From assembly GCF_033807575.1 (NCBI RefSeq), contig NC_084703.1, positions 434,001-498,000 on the forward strand: 64,000 nucleotides of DNA. The letters run 5' to 3'. Positions 1 through 10,092 of the stretch are shown one piece after another; position 1 is the stretch's first letter; each line of letters begins with the position of its first letter. The notes under the pieces were generated by a model, which worked only from the letters and a program-made list of their open reading frames with translations, was not told the origin of the DNA and made no database searches. This stretch comes from Cydia pomonella (lineage: Eukaryota > Arthropoda > Insecta > Lepidoptera > Tortricidae). Made by a program: the position numbers and the translations under genes.

Positions 1-348
1 ATACTGCGACTTTTTTTGCAGCCAATTCAATTAAGCCGTTTTTGCGATTTTCGAGGCGCTGTAAGTTTCTTCAAAATAAAATAATCCAAAAAAGTAAAAC
101 ATAGCGGCACAGATATTGATCTTATTTGAAAAAAATCTTTGTTAGGTTAAAAATCCAGGGAGGAAACAGTCGAGAGCGTTTGTATGGAAAAATGGCAACT
201 GGGAATTCCTTGTTAATTGTTTGACGGATGACGGACTTACTAGATGATTTGCTCTATATTAATTATATTTCAATGATACGTACTCCATATATGATTGGAT
301 GAAATCGGCTCGATAGAAAATAAGTTATTGGCAAAATTTCATTTTTGG
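1..348. other. No recognisable feature
   Basis: AT-rich sequence without a convincing gene. Bases about 250-330 resemble 4507-4575 (a shared stretch around ATTAATTATATTTCAA and GAAATCGGCTCGATAGAAAA), so this is probably part of an old dispersed repeat. Confidence 0.4.
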
Positions 349-490
349 TACAAGCTTTTATCGCTGACTGTACTTTTCTTTCCACAGGCAACTAATACTC
401 ATCGAGCAAATTCTAAAAACGGTTGCGTTGTTTTATCAGAGTTCCTATGTCCACCTCTTGTTTCCATCATCAAATCAGCTCGATGGTACC
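349..490 (-). repeat. Partial TACAAGC MITE
   Basis: Begins with TACAAGCTTTTATCGCTGAC, the reverse complement of the right ends at 44179 and 46500, and runs to the internal motif CAGCTCGATGGTACC. The other end is missing. The apparent open frame and splice-like TTTCCACAG here belong to the repeat and are not evidence for an exon. Confidence 0.65.
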
Positions 491-1134
491 AGCTAAACTC
501 CTCAGATTTTAGATTTTCAGGTAAATATCTCCGTCGCGTTGACGGGGCGGCTAGTAATTAGGGAATGCTAACCGGTTAACCGGTTACCCGGTAATTTGAC
601 CAATATTACAGTCGGTAAAATACCGGTAATTTCCAGCCGTAACCGGGAATTTACCGAACGTTGTATAGGCAAATAAAAATGTAACAACCTGTTGAATTAG
701 CCCATCTATGTCTTCGTACTTCGTACGGTTTACGATTACGAAGAGACACTTAAAATACTTACTTTTCTGCATCTTATGATCTCGTCGGAATAGGAACTAG
801 GAAGCAATGTTTTGTGACAAATGAGTGGTCGCTCGCCCCTCGCCCTTTCCCTTCTCGCCACCACTACCCGACCCGCCTTACTATGTTCAGTGTCCTTTGC
901 TTTAGTCTGTAGTGTCCGACAAGTGTGGAATGCGAAAGAACATTTTCTACCGCTGGTTACTTGTGTTCAATATATCGTTCACGAATGTCTAAGCAACGTT
1001 CTAATTAATCGCCTAGATATTTAAAAAACGCAATTATTTTATATATAATTAACAGAATGATCTGATGATGACATGTTTTTAATTAGAACATTTTTAATTA
1101 GACATGTTAGAATCAGGAGATTCCAACTCCTATC

Positions 1135-2133
1135 TTAAGAGCCCGGTAACGATTTTAGAGCAAAAATTTTAAATTGATAGGTTTAGTCGTTGGAATTGTA
1201 CACCTTTTGTTACGTAATATCTAAATAACAAGTATTGGTTTCTATTACCACGTTTTTTCATCTTGCCTTTTAATAATTGACGACCGGTTTGGCCTAGTTG
1301 GTAGTGACCCTGCCTACGAAGCTGATGGTCCCGGGTTCAAATCCTGGTAAGGGCACTTATTCGTGTGATGAGCATGGATATTTGTTCCTGAGTCATGGGT
1401 GTTTTCTATCTATTTAAGTATTTATAAATATTTATATATTATATATATCGTTGTCTTAGTACCCTCAACACAAGCCTTATTGAGCTTACTGTGGGACTTA
1501 GTGAATTTGTGTAATAATGTCCTATAATAATATTTATTTATTTATAATGAGGTCGCAAGCGTGCGTCCCCGGTAATAGGTGACGAGAAGGGATAGTTTTT
1601 AAAAATTCATATAAATTATGGTAGTAAATTATACAAAATGATGTATAAAAACAGTTTCAGCAAATGTTATAGATTGTTTAAGTATCAAAATTACGTTGAA
1701 ATTAAGTCAATTTTCTGAGAAATTGTCACTTGTTTTGAAGTAATTTCTGGAGAAAATTGATTTCGTCTAACTTTCATTTACACTACTTCAAATTTAGGGT
1801 AACAAAAATGTAGTTTATTAAAGTTGAAGTACAGGATATGTGTAATACAAAGTTACCATTTTTAGCAGTCCAAACTTAACGAAATTTACAAATAAGATCG
1901 ACAAAATCACTGCTTTTCGCGCGTTTACCTAAACGTCCATCAGAAAAAAAATCATTACTACTTAAGTGAGTCTGTTTAAAAAAAATATATACTTATTATA
2001 ATGAAAGATAACAAGACGTGCTAAAAGAAACCAGTACTTGTTATTTTTAATAGTTAACAAAAGGTGTACAATTTCATGCGCTCAATCTATCAATTTGACA
2101 TTTTTGCGACTAAAATCGATAACGGCCTCTTAA
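1135..2133. mobile_element. TTAA-flanked inverted-repeat element
   Basis: Bases 1139-1260 and the reverse complement of about 2000-2129 are homologous imperfect inverted repeats (GAGCCCGGTAACGATTTTAG against GAGGCCGTTATCGATTTTAG). Both ends abut TTAA, which suggests a piggyBac-like target, but a TA target with longer ends is also possible because the outer bases are palindromic. No protein-coding capacity. It interrupts the 559-2696 hAT and is itself interrupted by a SINE. Confidence 0.7.
1279..1548 (+). mobile_element. SINE family A (tRNA-derived)
   Basis: Head GACGACCGGTTTGGCCTAG carries an A-box-like region and the B-box-like GGGTTCAAATCC about 50 bases later, as in a tRNA-derived polymerase III promoter. 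The body contains TTCCTGAGTCATGGGTG, a TATATA run, and ACACAAGCCTTATTGAGC. The tail is a TTTATTTA simple repeat. This is the reference full-length copy, about 270 bp. About 20 copies or pieces occur in the window. Confidence 0.9.
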
Positions 2134-2704
2134 AGTGCAATTTTAAAGTAACTAGTGTTAAAATGATATGAAACTAATCTTGCTATTATTATTTTTTTCT
2201 TATATTTACTAGATTTTAATGAATGTTGATTACGGTTTTAGTTACTTTAATAACAATATTATATTGATAGATGTGTAAGTGCAAACTTGTATGATATTTA
2301 AATGACGACTGTCACTCTTTAGTTATAATTTTTGTTACCCTTGATTACTGCGATTTTTAAAGAATTAAAAAAGTTTGATGTTGCTTATTTAATGTACAAG
2401 TTCATTTCGCTTTGAAATGATACATGTTTGAATTTTATTTAATATGATTAGTAAATATATCTTGTTTAATGTTTATAGTTTATTTTCATTATTTTGTTTT
2501 GTCGATGTTTCTATAACGTGCTGTTGATTACTTTTAAAGGTTACTGACGAAAATAAGGACACAATCAATAGTAATGCAAAATTAATGTTTTTTATTTCAT
2601 AAACGTATAACCGGTAATTTACCGGTTAACCGGTTAGTGGGACCTCGCGTCGGTAAATTACCGGTAATGAAAAACGCCCGGTTATTGCATTCCCTACTAG
2701 TAAT

Positions 2705-3533
2705 ATTAGTGAATAATCTCAGAAATCGAGGTTTCCTTCTAGACATTTTCCTCCTTCAAAACTTAACCAATCGTAGCGAATTTTGAATAGAATGAGAAAG
2801 TAATCATCTGTGTGTGACCGTTTTTATTTTTGCGTTTATTGTTGCCGATATTGTATGCTAGACGTCTGTTTACGGCGCATTTATTTGACCGTTTTTAGTG
2901 CTGTTTGAAGTAAAAACAAGAATATAAGTAAAAAAGCAAAACGTACAGACAGAGATACTGGAAATATTGAACTCGTATAAAAAATCATTCATCTAGGGCG
3001 AAAATCTAGAGGGGAAAATGTCGAGAACGATTGTATGGAGAAAATTACCGCTGCTGTTAGTGCATGACACTTGTGAACCCGTTCGGGAAGGCACCGGCGC
3101 CCGCGCACCTCACGCACATCTCGATCCGTTCTCGGAAGTCTCGGAGCACTGAGTACAGCGGCTGAATCTAATCCACGAATCAACTGTGTGGGTGCTCAGA
3201 GTCACTAATTGAGTGAATTGCAAAAAAGTTTGTTAATTTCTCTAAAAGTACAATAAAAACAATACATGGTTAATTTTCGCAACACAAATGAACCAATTAA
3301 CTTAAGACTCACAGTTTCTTAGCGACGTTTTATTACGAACTTTTTTTTTGCAATTTATCCAAATATTATAGTCAGTCATTTAAAAAAACTTTGCAAAAAA
3401 ATCCGTATAATTATTTTTCTCAGTAAATTTTAAGAAAATTGATAAATAAATCGAAAGTATTATTGCGTTGAAACGGACACGCGTCGCGCACATATGGGCA
3501 GTATTTGTATCACCAAAAAAAAAAAGATCTGTA
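2705..3533. other. Unassigned AT-rich sequence
   Basis: No gene or clear repeat. A GC-richer patch at 3050-3180 has an open frame on the minus strand that resembles nothing I know. The stretch around 3015-3045 resembles 160-190 (GTCGAGARCGNTTGTATGG), hinting at an old dispersed repeat. Confidence 0.35.
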
Positions 3534-3720
3534 CCCCTAGTGTAAATATATTCGATAGCGAAACGTGACGTACGCGTTTTCGTTAAATCTCTTTTTGTAT
3601 AGGATTTTGAGTTTCCAAAACGTCCCGCTTAGCGCGCTGTTTCTAAATCCCATACAAAATGAGACTTAACGCAAACGCGTACGTCACGTCACGCTATCGA
3701 ATAAATATACACTAGAGGGG
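3534..3720. mobile_element. Palindromic MITE, CCCCTAGTGT ends
   Basis: 187 bp, nearly self-complementary. It starts CCCCTAGTGTAAATATATTC and ends with the inverted equivalent ACACTAGAGGGG. The arms hold GTGACGTACGCG and its mirror CGCGTACGTCAC. A diverged second copy is at about 25910-26058. No coding capacity. Confidence 0.8.
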
Positions 3721-3959
3721 TTCTGTATTTCGGAATTTCACCAAATACTTAAATGTTGAAATAGGAATTCTGCTTGGTATGTAAAAATATAGTTATCTAA
3801 AAAATTATTTTAATTTTCATATTTAAATTTTAGTCATTTAACTACATAACAATGTAATCATACGCGAAATACAATACAATATTCATTACAGTACATATGG
3901 TGCTACTTTACCGCACTAGTGCGATAATTAGCACGTTACGTAACTATGTTGAAAATTTA

Positions 3960-4318
3960 AAGGGTCATATGTACTTACTGTAAAATGGTGTACGATACAT
4001 GTGCGAATAGGCCATTCGCAACTAGTGTTGATTTACAACACTCGTTGAGAATTTTCTATTTTTCGCACTTGTATCACAGTGTACTATTACAATACATATG
4101 ATTCTACTTGATAAGCACTTTCCGTGCATATGTGGAAACTTTAAGGAGTGTATGTTCTGTAAAACGTTATACGATACACGTACGAATAGGTAATTCTCAA
4201 CTCGTGTTGATTTAAAACACTCTCTTCGGTCCTGTTCTGATTTATCACTACTCGTTGCGAATTTCATATTTTCTGCACTTGTATCGTATAAATAACTATT
4301 ATTGCACACCTAACATAG
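3960..4318. repeat. Dispersed repeat with TTCGCACTTGTATC motif
   Basis: Contains two diverged direct copies (about 3960-4090 and 4140-4310) of a block with GTGTTGATTTA(A/C)AACACTC and GCACTTGTATC. A related block lies at 42690-42800 and a weaker one at 63655-63725. Class unknown. Confidence 0.55.
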
Positions 4319-4401
4319 TTTATAATAAATGTACAGAAACATAGACAAAGACAATTGGATAGAGGCAACAAGTGTAACAACAGGCTTCCAGACAACCATA
4401 G

Positions 4402-4840
4402 TTAAGAGGCTGTCAACACCCGATGTCCTTGAAATTGATGTTATTTAAACAGTTTTTTAAGAAAGACTATTTGTTTTAGTCAAGTAAGAAAAATATATGT
4501 TCATATTAATTATATTTCAAAGACCGTGGTTGTACTCGATACACGATTGAACGAAATCGGCTCGATAGAAAATAATTGTAAAGATTGGTCTTAAAATCAC
4601 AATTAAACGGTTTTATGTCTTTATTGTTTTGACTTATGGGTCTGCAATTAAAATCACAATTTCAAAACATTTATATCTAAACCGTGGTTGAGTAAAATAT
4701 TACACTAATAATCCACTTTTTTTTATTTAAATATTTTTCTTATTATTCCCTTGCCCAGGCCCAGTAACATGCGACAGTGCTATCTCATTTACTCCGATAC
4801 AAATATAGTGTGCGCGCTTTAGGTATTGACAGCCTCTTAA
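4402..4840. mobile_element. TTAA-flanked MITE, 431 bp interior
   Basis: Inverted ends TTAAGAGGCTGTCAA (4402-4416) and TTGACAGCCTCTTAA (4826-4840), with TTAA outermost on both sides. The outer bases match the style of the 1135-2133 element (TTAAGAGSC), but the interiors differ. No open frame of note. Confidence 0.75.
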
Positions 4841-4861
4841 ACAATATAAAATTCAGACAAA

Positions 4862-4915
4862 GAAACGGACTTACCTATATTTCATAAAACTTTGCCATTT
4901 TGCCTACGGAACCCT
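4862..4915 (+). repeat. Remnant of GGAACCCTAA-type element
   Basis: Only the right end remains: TTTGCCATTTTGCCTACGGAACCCTAA, closely matching the last 30 bases of the full copies at 5300-5752 and 37859-38398. Confidence 0.7.
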
Positions 4916-5299
4916 AAAAACAGGTACCTATTGACCTGTCAAAATTATCACATTAACTACCTGTCCGAACGAGGGGTTAGGAATACAAACAGCCATCGAG
5001 TATATTTTTTCAACCCTTCAAACGCGCGGCATATGTCGCAATTACATCGACTCGATTGACAGCGAAGGAGCACAGGTGTGGTGTAATCATTGGATCATTT
5101 GGACTTTTAGAGGGTTGATGTAGGAATGGGTCGTTGACAACTGTAGCGTAAGGTAAGTACACCTGCATACCGGGGGGCTAGCCAAGCTGACAAACGTCGA
5201 CAGACGCTGATCGAATTAAATGTATCTGATGGGGACTCCCTCTGGTCGCATAACAACTTTTGTCATCTATTTTATTGTCATAACACTTTATACATAAAA
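4916..5299. other. No recognisable feature
   Basis: I see no gene or assignable repeat here. The sequence is of ordinary composition. Confidence 0.4.
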
Positions 5300-5752
5300 A
5301 AGCGGCCAAGTGCGAGTCGGACTCGCCCATGAAGGGTTCCGTACCATTTATGACGTATTAAAAAAAAACTACTTACTAGATCTGGTTCAAACCAATTTTC
5401 ACCACTTTGGAAGTGTCTCTCGCGCAAACTATTCAGTTTAGAAAAAAATGATATTAGAAACCTCAATATCATTTTTAAAGACCTATCCATGGATACCCTA
5501 CACGTATGGGTTTGATAAAAAAATTTTTTTTGAGTTTCAGTTCTAAGTATGGGGAACCCCCAAAATTTATTGTTTATTTTATATTTTTGTGTAAACATCA
5601 TAATGCGGTTCATAGAATACATCTACTTACCAAGTTTGAACAGTATAGCTCTTATAGTTTCGGAAAAAAGTGGCTGTGACAGAATCGGACAGACAGACGG
5701 ACATGACGAATCTATAAGGGTTCCGTTTTTTGCCATTTGGCTACGGAACCCT
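5300..5752 (+). mobile_element. GGAACCCTAA-type lepidopteran repeat
   Basis: Starts AAAGCGGCCAAGTGCGAGTC, followed by GAAGGGTTCCGTACC. It ends GGACAGACAGACGGACATGA, then AAGGGTTCCG and CTACGGAACCCTAA. The terminal GGGTTCCG/CGGAACCC motifs are inverted. A second copy of the same subfamily is at 37859-38398; a different subfamily is at 7726-7990; a third is split by the giant hAT (9430 and 19301). The open frames across it are shadows. I recall this type as widespread in Lepidoptera. Confidence 0.85.
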
Positions 5753-5756
5753 AATA

Positions 5757-6080
5757 AGTGAGGTATGGGCATTGTGAATGTCATCTCGCTTTGTGTGGTA
5801 GGGCACAGCCAGTGGATGTCATTCCAGATCTAGAGCAGAGCCCAACTGGGGAAGTACCTCCACCTTACAGAAAACAGCAGCCAAATAACACTAGACCCTA
5901 CTCATAGTGTTGTGTTCCTGCCGGTGAGTAAGGTTGCCAGAGCTCAACGAGGGAGGGGCGGGTTTAGGGTCGGTAACGCGCATGTAACTCCTCTGGAGTT
6001 GCAGGCGTGCATAGGCTACAGAGACTGCTTACCATCAGGCGGGCCGTATGCTTGTTTGCCACCGACGTAGTATAAAAAAA
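5757..6080 (+). mobile_element. SINE family C
   Basis: Contains GGTATGGGCATTGTGAATGT, GATCTAGAGCAGAGCCCAAC, then CTCCTCTGGAGTTGCAGG and the 3' segment CTGCTTACCATCAGGCGGGC ending in GTAGTATAAAAAAA. Other copies are at 30070, 51147, 58532 (-) and 58797; fragments are at 46954, 47868 (-) and 57397. The A-rich tail indicates retroposition. Confidence 0.85.
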
Positions 6081-6591
6081 ATTGTAAGGCATAAAAATCT
6101 TTAGTCAGAATTATTGAGTTATATCATAATTTTTATAGTCATAAATTTAATTCTCATAAAATTTTAAGTTAAGTTCGTTAGGTATGCACAAAAAATATAC
6201 GACATCTGCTATGTATGTCATCAAATATTATGGCTAAAAATGTATGACACACTATATTATGACTTTTCATTTGCATGCGCATGATGATTATGACACAAGT
6301 TATGCGTATCAAAGATATGACTTAAACTTTTATGCAACCCAGTCCCAGACCCATCGGGATGACAACCCCAAATTTAATGATCATATTTTTAACCATCGAT
6401 ACTACATCTCTGTTGTATTGTAGTAATTATTTATTTTAAGATTATTATAATGTAAGTAATATTTGCCCAGGTATTGGCTGATGTGTATATATATATAGAT
6501 AAATGTTTTTATGTATTTTTCATGTCACTATATGTTACTATAAATGTTGTATTGACTTATGTATATGTTGTGTTAATGTAATAAATAATTT
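6081..6591. other. AT-rich, no gene
   Basis: Repetitive-looking AT-rich sequence with many ATGACA/CATAAT words. The final 150 bases (TAATAAATAA at the end) could be an old LINE 3' end, but I cannot assign a family. Confidence 0.35.
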
Positions 6592-6965
6592 GACGAGCGG
6601 TCCGGCCTAGTGGCTGACCCTGCCTATGAAGCCGATGGTCCTGGATTCGAATCCTGGTAAGGGCATTTATTTGATCAGGGGTTGCCATCTCTAAACTTTG
6701 GAAACCAGGACAAGACGCGTGAAAACCCCGGATTTTAGAGTCCAGAACCCGGACATGTCAACAGGTTTTTTTAAACAGATTGTACGTGTGTCGTGGGCGG
6801 CGAAAGGCTTTAAATTTTTAAACCCGGACTACAAACGAAGTCCTCCGGACGCCCTCTAAACTAGGACAAATCCGGGGAAACCCAGACGGATGGCAACCCC
6901 AGATGTGATGAACACAGATATTTGTTCCTGAGTCATGGGTGTTTTATATTGAAATAAGTATTTTA
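6592..6965 (+). mobile_element. SINE A copy split by a hAT-like insert
   Basis: Head GACGAGCGGTCCGGCCTAG and the B-box-like GGATTCGAATCCTGG run to GGGCATTTATTTGAT at 6675. The SINE resumes at about 6902 with ATGTGATGAACACAGATATT and is lost by about 6965. The gap is filled by the 6676-6901 insert. Confidence 0.85.
6676..6901. mobile_element. hAT-like MITE inside a SINE
   Basis: Ends are CAGGGGTTGCCATC and the inverted GATGGCAACCCCA. The terminus fits hAT elements (CAGGG). The boundaries are clear because the SINE is interrupted, but the target duplication is blurred by mutation, so the superfamily is not settled. Confidence 0.65.
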
Positions 6966-7038
6966 TATACAGTGGAATCTTTATATAACCATACTCAAGG
7001 AAAGGACGACGATAAAGAGAAATTAATAAGTACTAAAG

Positions 7039-7283
7039 CAGGGGTTCCCAATCTTTTTCAACATTCGGCGCAGTTACAAGTTTAGTAGTTTGCAACGGCG
7101 CCCTTGTAAATTTAAAATCACGGTCGAAAAAGAGTGACACGGCGCTTTATTATTTACCGATGCGAGCGCTCAAAGAGGTACCCGCGAATATTTGTAGTTT
7201 CGGATAATGATAGAACTCACGGCGCCCCTCTTTACTTTCTACGGCGCACCAGGGCGCCGCGGCGCACACTTTGGGAACCCCTG
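7039..7283. mobile_element. hAT MITE, 245 bp, perfect TSD
   Basis: Ends CAGGGGTTCCCAA and TTTGGGAACCCCTG are inverted, and both flanks carry TACTAAAG (7031-7038 and 7284-7291). The TSD has central TA, the nnnTAnnn pattern known for Buster-type hAT elements. The interior is rich in GGCGC motifs. No transposase. Confidence 0.93.
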
Positions 7284-7446
7284 TACTAAAGTAAATCAAC
7301 TACATATAGCCAACAAAAATCTCGACGTTATACGCAGTGAATCGTTGTATCGAGTGACGTATTATGGTGTTTACATTGATATATAATGAACGCTAAAGAT
7401 AGCTAAAGATAGATTCTTTAGCCGTCATTTATAATGATATATAAAG

Positions 7447-7549
7447 GACGGCTAAAGAATGGAATGCGCTCCCGCCCTCTGTATTCCCTGATAAATATGG
7501 CCTCGGACTCTTTAAAGCAAGAGTGAATAGGCTACTACTGAACCGGTGA
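7447..7549 (+). pseudogene. Non-LTR reverse transcriptase C-terminal fragment
   Basis: Reads TAKEWNALPPSVFPDKYG... ...FKARVNRLLLNR then stop, about 34 codons uninterrupted. The motif AKEWNALP...FK.RVNR is the usual extreme C-terminus of jockey/CR1-like retrotransposon polymerases in insects (family knowledge). The catalytic region is absent, and it is followed by the SINE A tail at 7623. A related, longer fragment is at 57657-57914. Confidence 0.75.
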
Positions 7550-7622
7550 GCTCCATTAGGCCCTGTCTTCACTTTCCATCAGGTGTGACTAGAGCCAATC
7601 GCCGATCAGTTTTTAATAAAAT

Positions 7623-7718
7623 ATATATATATATATATATCGTTGTCGGAGTACCCGCAACACAAGCTTTCTTGAGCTTACTGGGTAGTCAATATGTAAA
7701 AGTGTCAAATATTTATTA
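7623..7718 (+). repeat. SINE A 3' part
   Basis: TATATA run followed by CGTTGTCGGAGTACC and ACACAAGCTTTCTTGAGC. The tRNA-like head is missing. Confidence 0.75.
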
Positions 7719-7725
7719 TAAAAAA

Positions 7726-7990
7726 CCGGGCAAGTGCGAGTCGGATCGCGCAGGAAGGGTTCCGTACCATTATTTATAAATCCGGCAAAAAAAATATGTT
7801 TGTTGTATGGGAGCCCCCCTTAAATATTCATTTTATTCTGTTTTTAGTATTTGTTGTTATAGCGGCTACAGAAATACATCATCTGTGAAATTTTTAACTG
7901 TCTAGCTATCACGGTTCATGAGATACAGCCTGGTGACAGACGGACGGACGGACGGACAGCGAAGTCTCAGTAATAGGGTCCCGAACCCTA
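7726..7990 (+). mobile_element. GGAACCCTAA-type repeat, second subfamily
   Basis: Starts CCGGGCAAGTGCGAGTCGG with GAAGGGTTCCGTACCATT, includes the four-fold GGAC run in GACGGACGGACGGACGGAC, and ends GGTCCCGAACCCTAA. The middle differs from the copies at 5300 and 37859. Confidence 0.85.
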
Positions 7991-8956
7991 AAAACAATCA
8001 ATAAATATGATCAATAAGACATGTTGATAAAGGGCGTTTAGTGGGAGCCCGCAGAGGGGTCCAATAAATATCCTTTTTTTCACAACAGGTGAGACAACTT
8101 TTTGTTTTCACCTGTTAACAGTTATTTTATTTATTTTTATACACTGTGCGCCCATATAATCAAAATAATATCAATTTTCCTAATCTTCCATACGTTTAGG
8201 ACAGACTAATGTAATCTGAGGTCACTTTACAATATCATTTTGTTAGAGGCGTTTCAATCGTCGAGTGCGACCGTCTTTAGACCTCTCTGTCTTTATAGAC
8301 ATTAGGTCTTCAGGAAAATCAAGATTAGACATTATTTACAAAAAACTGTCAAGTAGCCAATTGTAATCGAGGTATTGCATTATACTTCCTATCCAAATCC
8401 AAGACAACAAATATAATTTACTAGCAGCAGTACACGTTATCGTGCAGTCCAAGTCACACATTTTAGAGATATAGTATTTAAAAAACAAGTTCGCGCTGTC
8501 CCTCTCACTCGCTACGCTGCGTTCCTGCTTCGACATCGCTCCTCCAGTACTCATTACATGTTTTTGTGTTAGTCCGAGTCACACGTATTTTCGCAAAATA
8601 TTGTTCCTCTAAATGTATGTACCTATGTGTGTTTCGATTAATGTTTATTGTGCGTTGAATAAGAAGTATAGAATCAAAACATTATTTGAACTGCCGACCG
8701 CCGTACCCTCGAACGAAAAATTGATGTTTATTCAGCTCGGCAATGATGCTTGGGTCCGAAGCCCACGACATTAGCCTGAATATAAACTTATTAGTTTTAA
8801 ATCTTGACTCCTGTTTAACGGCTCGATTGGATAAGATACGTCAAATATTATGTCTAGATGCATTATGGGTCGCGAAAAGGCACCTCGAGAGCCTCTTCCA
8901 GGGGATACGTTTTACTGACTCGCGCACCGAGGGTTCCATACAAACCTGTAGGTATA
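7991..8956. other. No gene; one short hairpin
   Basis: A small perfect hairpin AACAGGTGA...TCACCTGTT lies at 8084-8116. The open frames at 8336-8554 (-) and 8743-8976 (+) have no recognisable similarity and I do not call them genes. Confidence 0.4.
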
Positions 8957-9378
8957 TATTGGGTCATTACCTATGAAATTGGCGTTTTTGTTCATAAGTA
9001 TTAGTCATGTCATAGTTTATTTATTTTAATAGTAACTTCGAAGTATTTTTTAATTTCATTAGTGCGCTACATAACAACGATTTTACATGCCATTATTTGC
9101 TACTTTTATTGTTTTATGTATTCAGAATACCGCCCTGAAAACAGCTCTTTTCATGTGCTGCCGGCTCGAGTATTTAAATGACTTATATTTTTCTGACGGA
9201 ACAGATTTTAAAAAATATATGAGATAGAAAATGTGCCTTAAAAATGTCTCAGATTGATGGCAATAATTTGTTTGGTTTGAAAATGCCATCACAAAGTAAT
9301 CCGCAAAATTCATTGTATGAAAAATCGAATTTCGTTAAGTTCTACATACAAAACGCCAATTTCACCTAACACCTAATA
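8957..9378. mobile_element. MITE with GAAATTGGCGTTTT ends
   Basis: Left end CTATGAAATTGGCGTTTTTG (8971-8990) is inverted at the right, AAAACGCCAATTTC around 9350-9365. The right half (from about 9195) is closely repeated at 57040-57235, including ATGAAAAATCGAATTTCGTT. No transposase. Confidence 0.7.
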
Positions 9379-9429
9379 TTATTATATGATGTAACTAAAA
9401 GTTTACGGTTTTCGCAATTATTCCTTTAT

Positions 9430-9666
9430 CTGTGCTATAAGACGTTGCTTCGTACCAAATTTCAAGATTCTGAGTTCACGGGAATTACCCTGTAGGTTTT
9501 GATTCCCTTGCGAGTGTCGAAAATTTGCGGCATAAACGGCTGTATCTTTTGATTGCGTTGGCTTAGAAGTTTGATTTTTTCACAGCTCCAAGGGACAGTA
9601 GCCCTGATTATTTGGTATAAATTCCAGCTTGATACCTCCACGCGTTCCTGAGAAAAAGGGTCAAAC
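9430..9666 (+). mobile_element. Left part of a GGAACCC-type repeat, split by giant hAT
   Basis: The sequence runs to GAGAAAAAGGGTCAAAC and resumes after the insertion at 19301 as GGACGGATGGACAACAAAGT, ending CGGAACCCTT near 19370. Joining the flanks gives the expected layout of this repeat family (GGACGGA run, then AAGGGTTCCG, then CGGAACCCT). This fixes the giant hAT as the younger insertion. Confidence 0.75.
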
Positions 9667-9679
9667 CAGGGACTGAAAA

Positions 9680-10080
9680 GGTACCCTTAAAAACGGTTTT
9701 GACCGGTCTTTTTAAAGGGTACCCGACCGTTAAACTAGCATTTCGGTACCGATATCAACGCTTTGGGTATCCAAATAAGCTTCCGTCCAAACGGTACCCT
9801 TAAATAAAAGTACCTTTAAAACAATTTTGAAACGGTACCCGACCGTTGAAATAGCATTACGGAAGCGGTATCAATACTTTAGGTATCCAAACAAGCTTCC
9901 ACCCAAACGGTACCCTTAGACTTTAAAACAATTTTGAAAGGGTACCCGACCGTTAAAATAGCATTCCGGAAGCGATATCAATACTTTGGGTATCCAAACA
10001 AGCTTCCGTCCAAACGGTACCCTTAAGTAAAAGTATCTTGCCACGCGATCGGATACCCGAATACAAACCGGTCACTCAAT
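9680..10080. repeat. Left subterminal GGTACC repeats of the giant hAT
   Basis: About three tandem copies (spacing about 116 then 107) of a block running GGTACCCGACCGTT..., GATATCAAtaCTTT, GGTATCCAAA, AAGCTTCC, CAAACGGTACCCTTA. hAT transposases are known to bind repeated subterminal motifs, which suggests a binding role (inference). Confidence 0.8.
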
Positions 10081-10092
10081 TTGAATGATCGC

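Larger units (their letters stand above)
559..2696. mobile_element. Non-autonomous hAT transposon, 2.1 kb
   Basis: Ends are TAGGGAATGC and GCATTCCCTA in inverted orientation, flanked by an exact 8-bp duplication CTAGTAAT at 551-558 and 2697-2704. The 8-bp TSD has T at position 2 and A at position 7, and the terminus fits the hAT pattern YARNG. Subterminal DNA at both ends is packed with CCGGTTA/CCGGTAA motifs, plausible transposase-binding repeats. No transposase is recognisable; the small open frames inside look spurious. A TTAA-flanked element (1135-2133) lies inside it, and that one contains a SINE, giving three nested layers. Confidence 0.9.

Noticed and set aside
295..561. 88-aa frame preceded by a splice-acceptor-like TTTCCACAG
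   Set aside because: Most of it matches the TACAAGC MITE family on the opposite strand (43887, 46199), so the frame and splice-like site are repeat sequence.
5549..5761. 70-aa frame repeated at 38173-38445
   Set aside because: Both lie within copies of the same GGAACCCTAA-type repeat and no start context or known motif supports a gene.
6676..6901. Exact 8-bp target duplication for the hAT-like insert
   Set aside because: Candidates (TATTTGAT against ATGTGATG) do not match, so the TSD is left unresolved.
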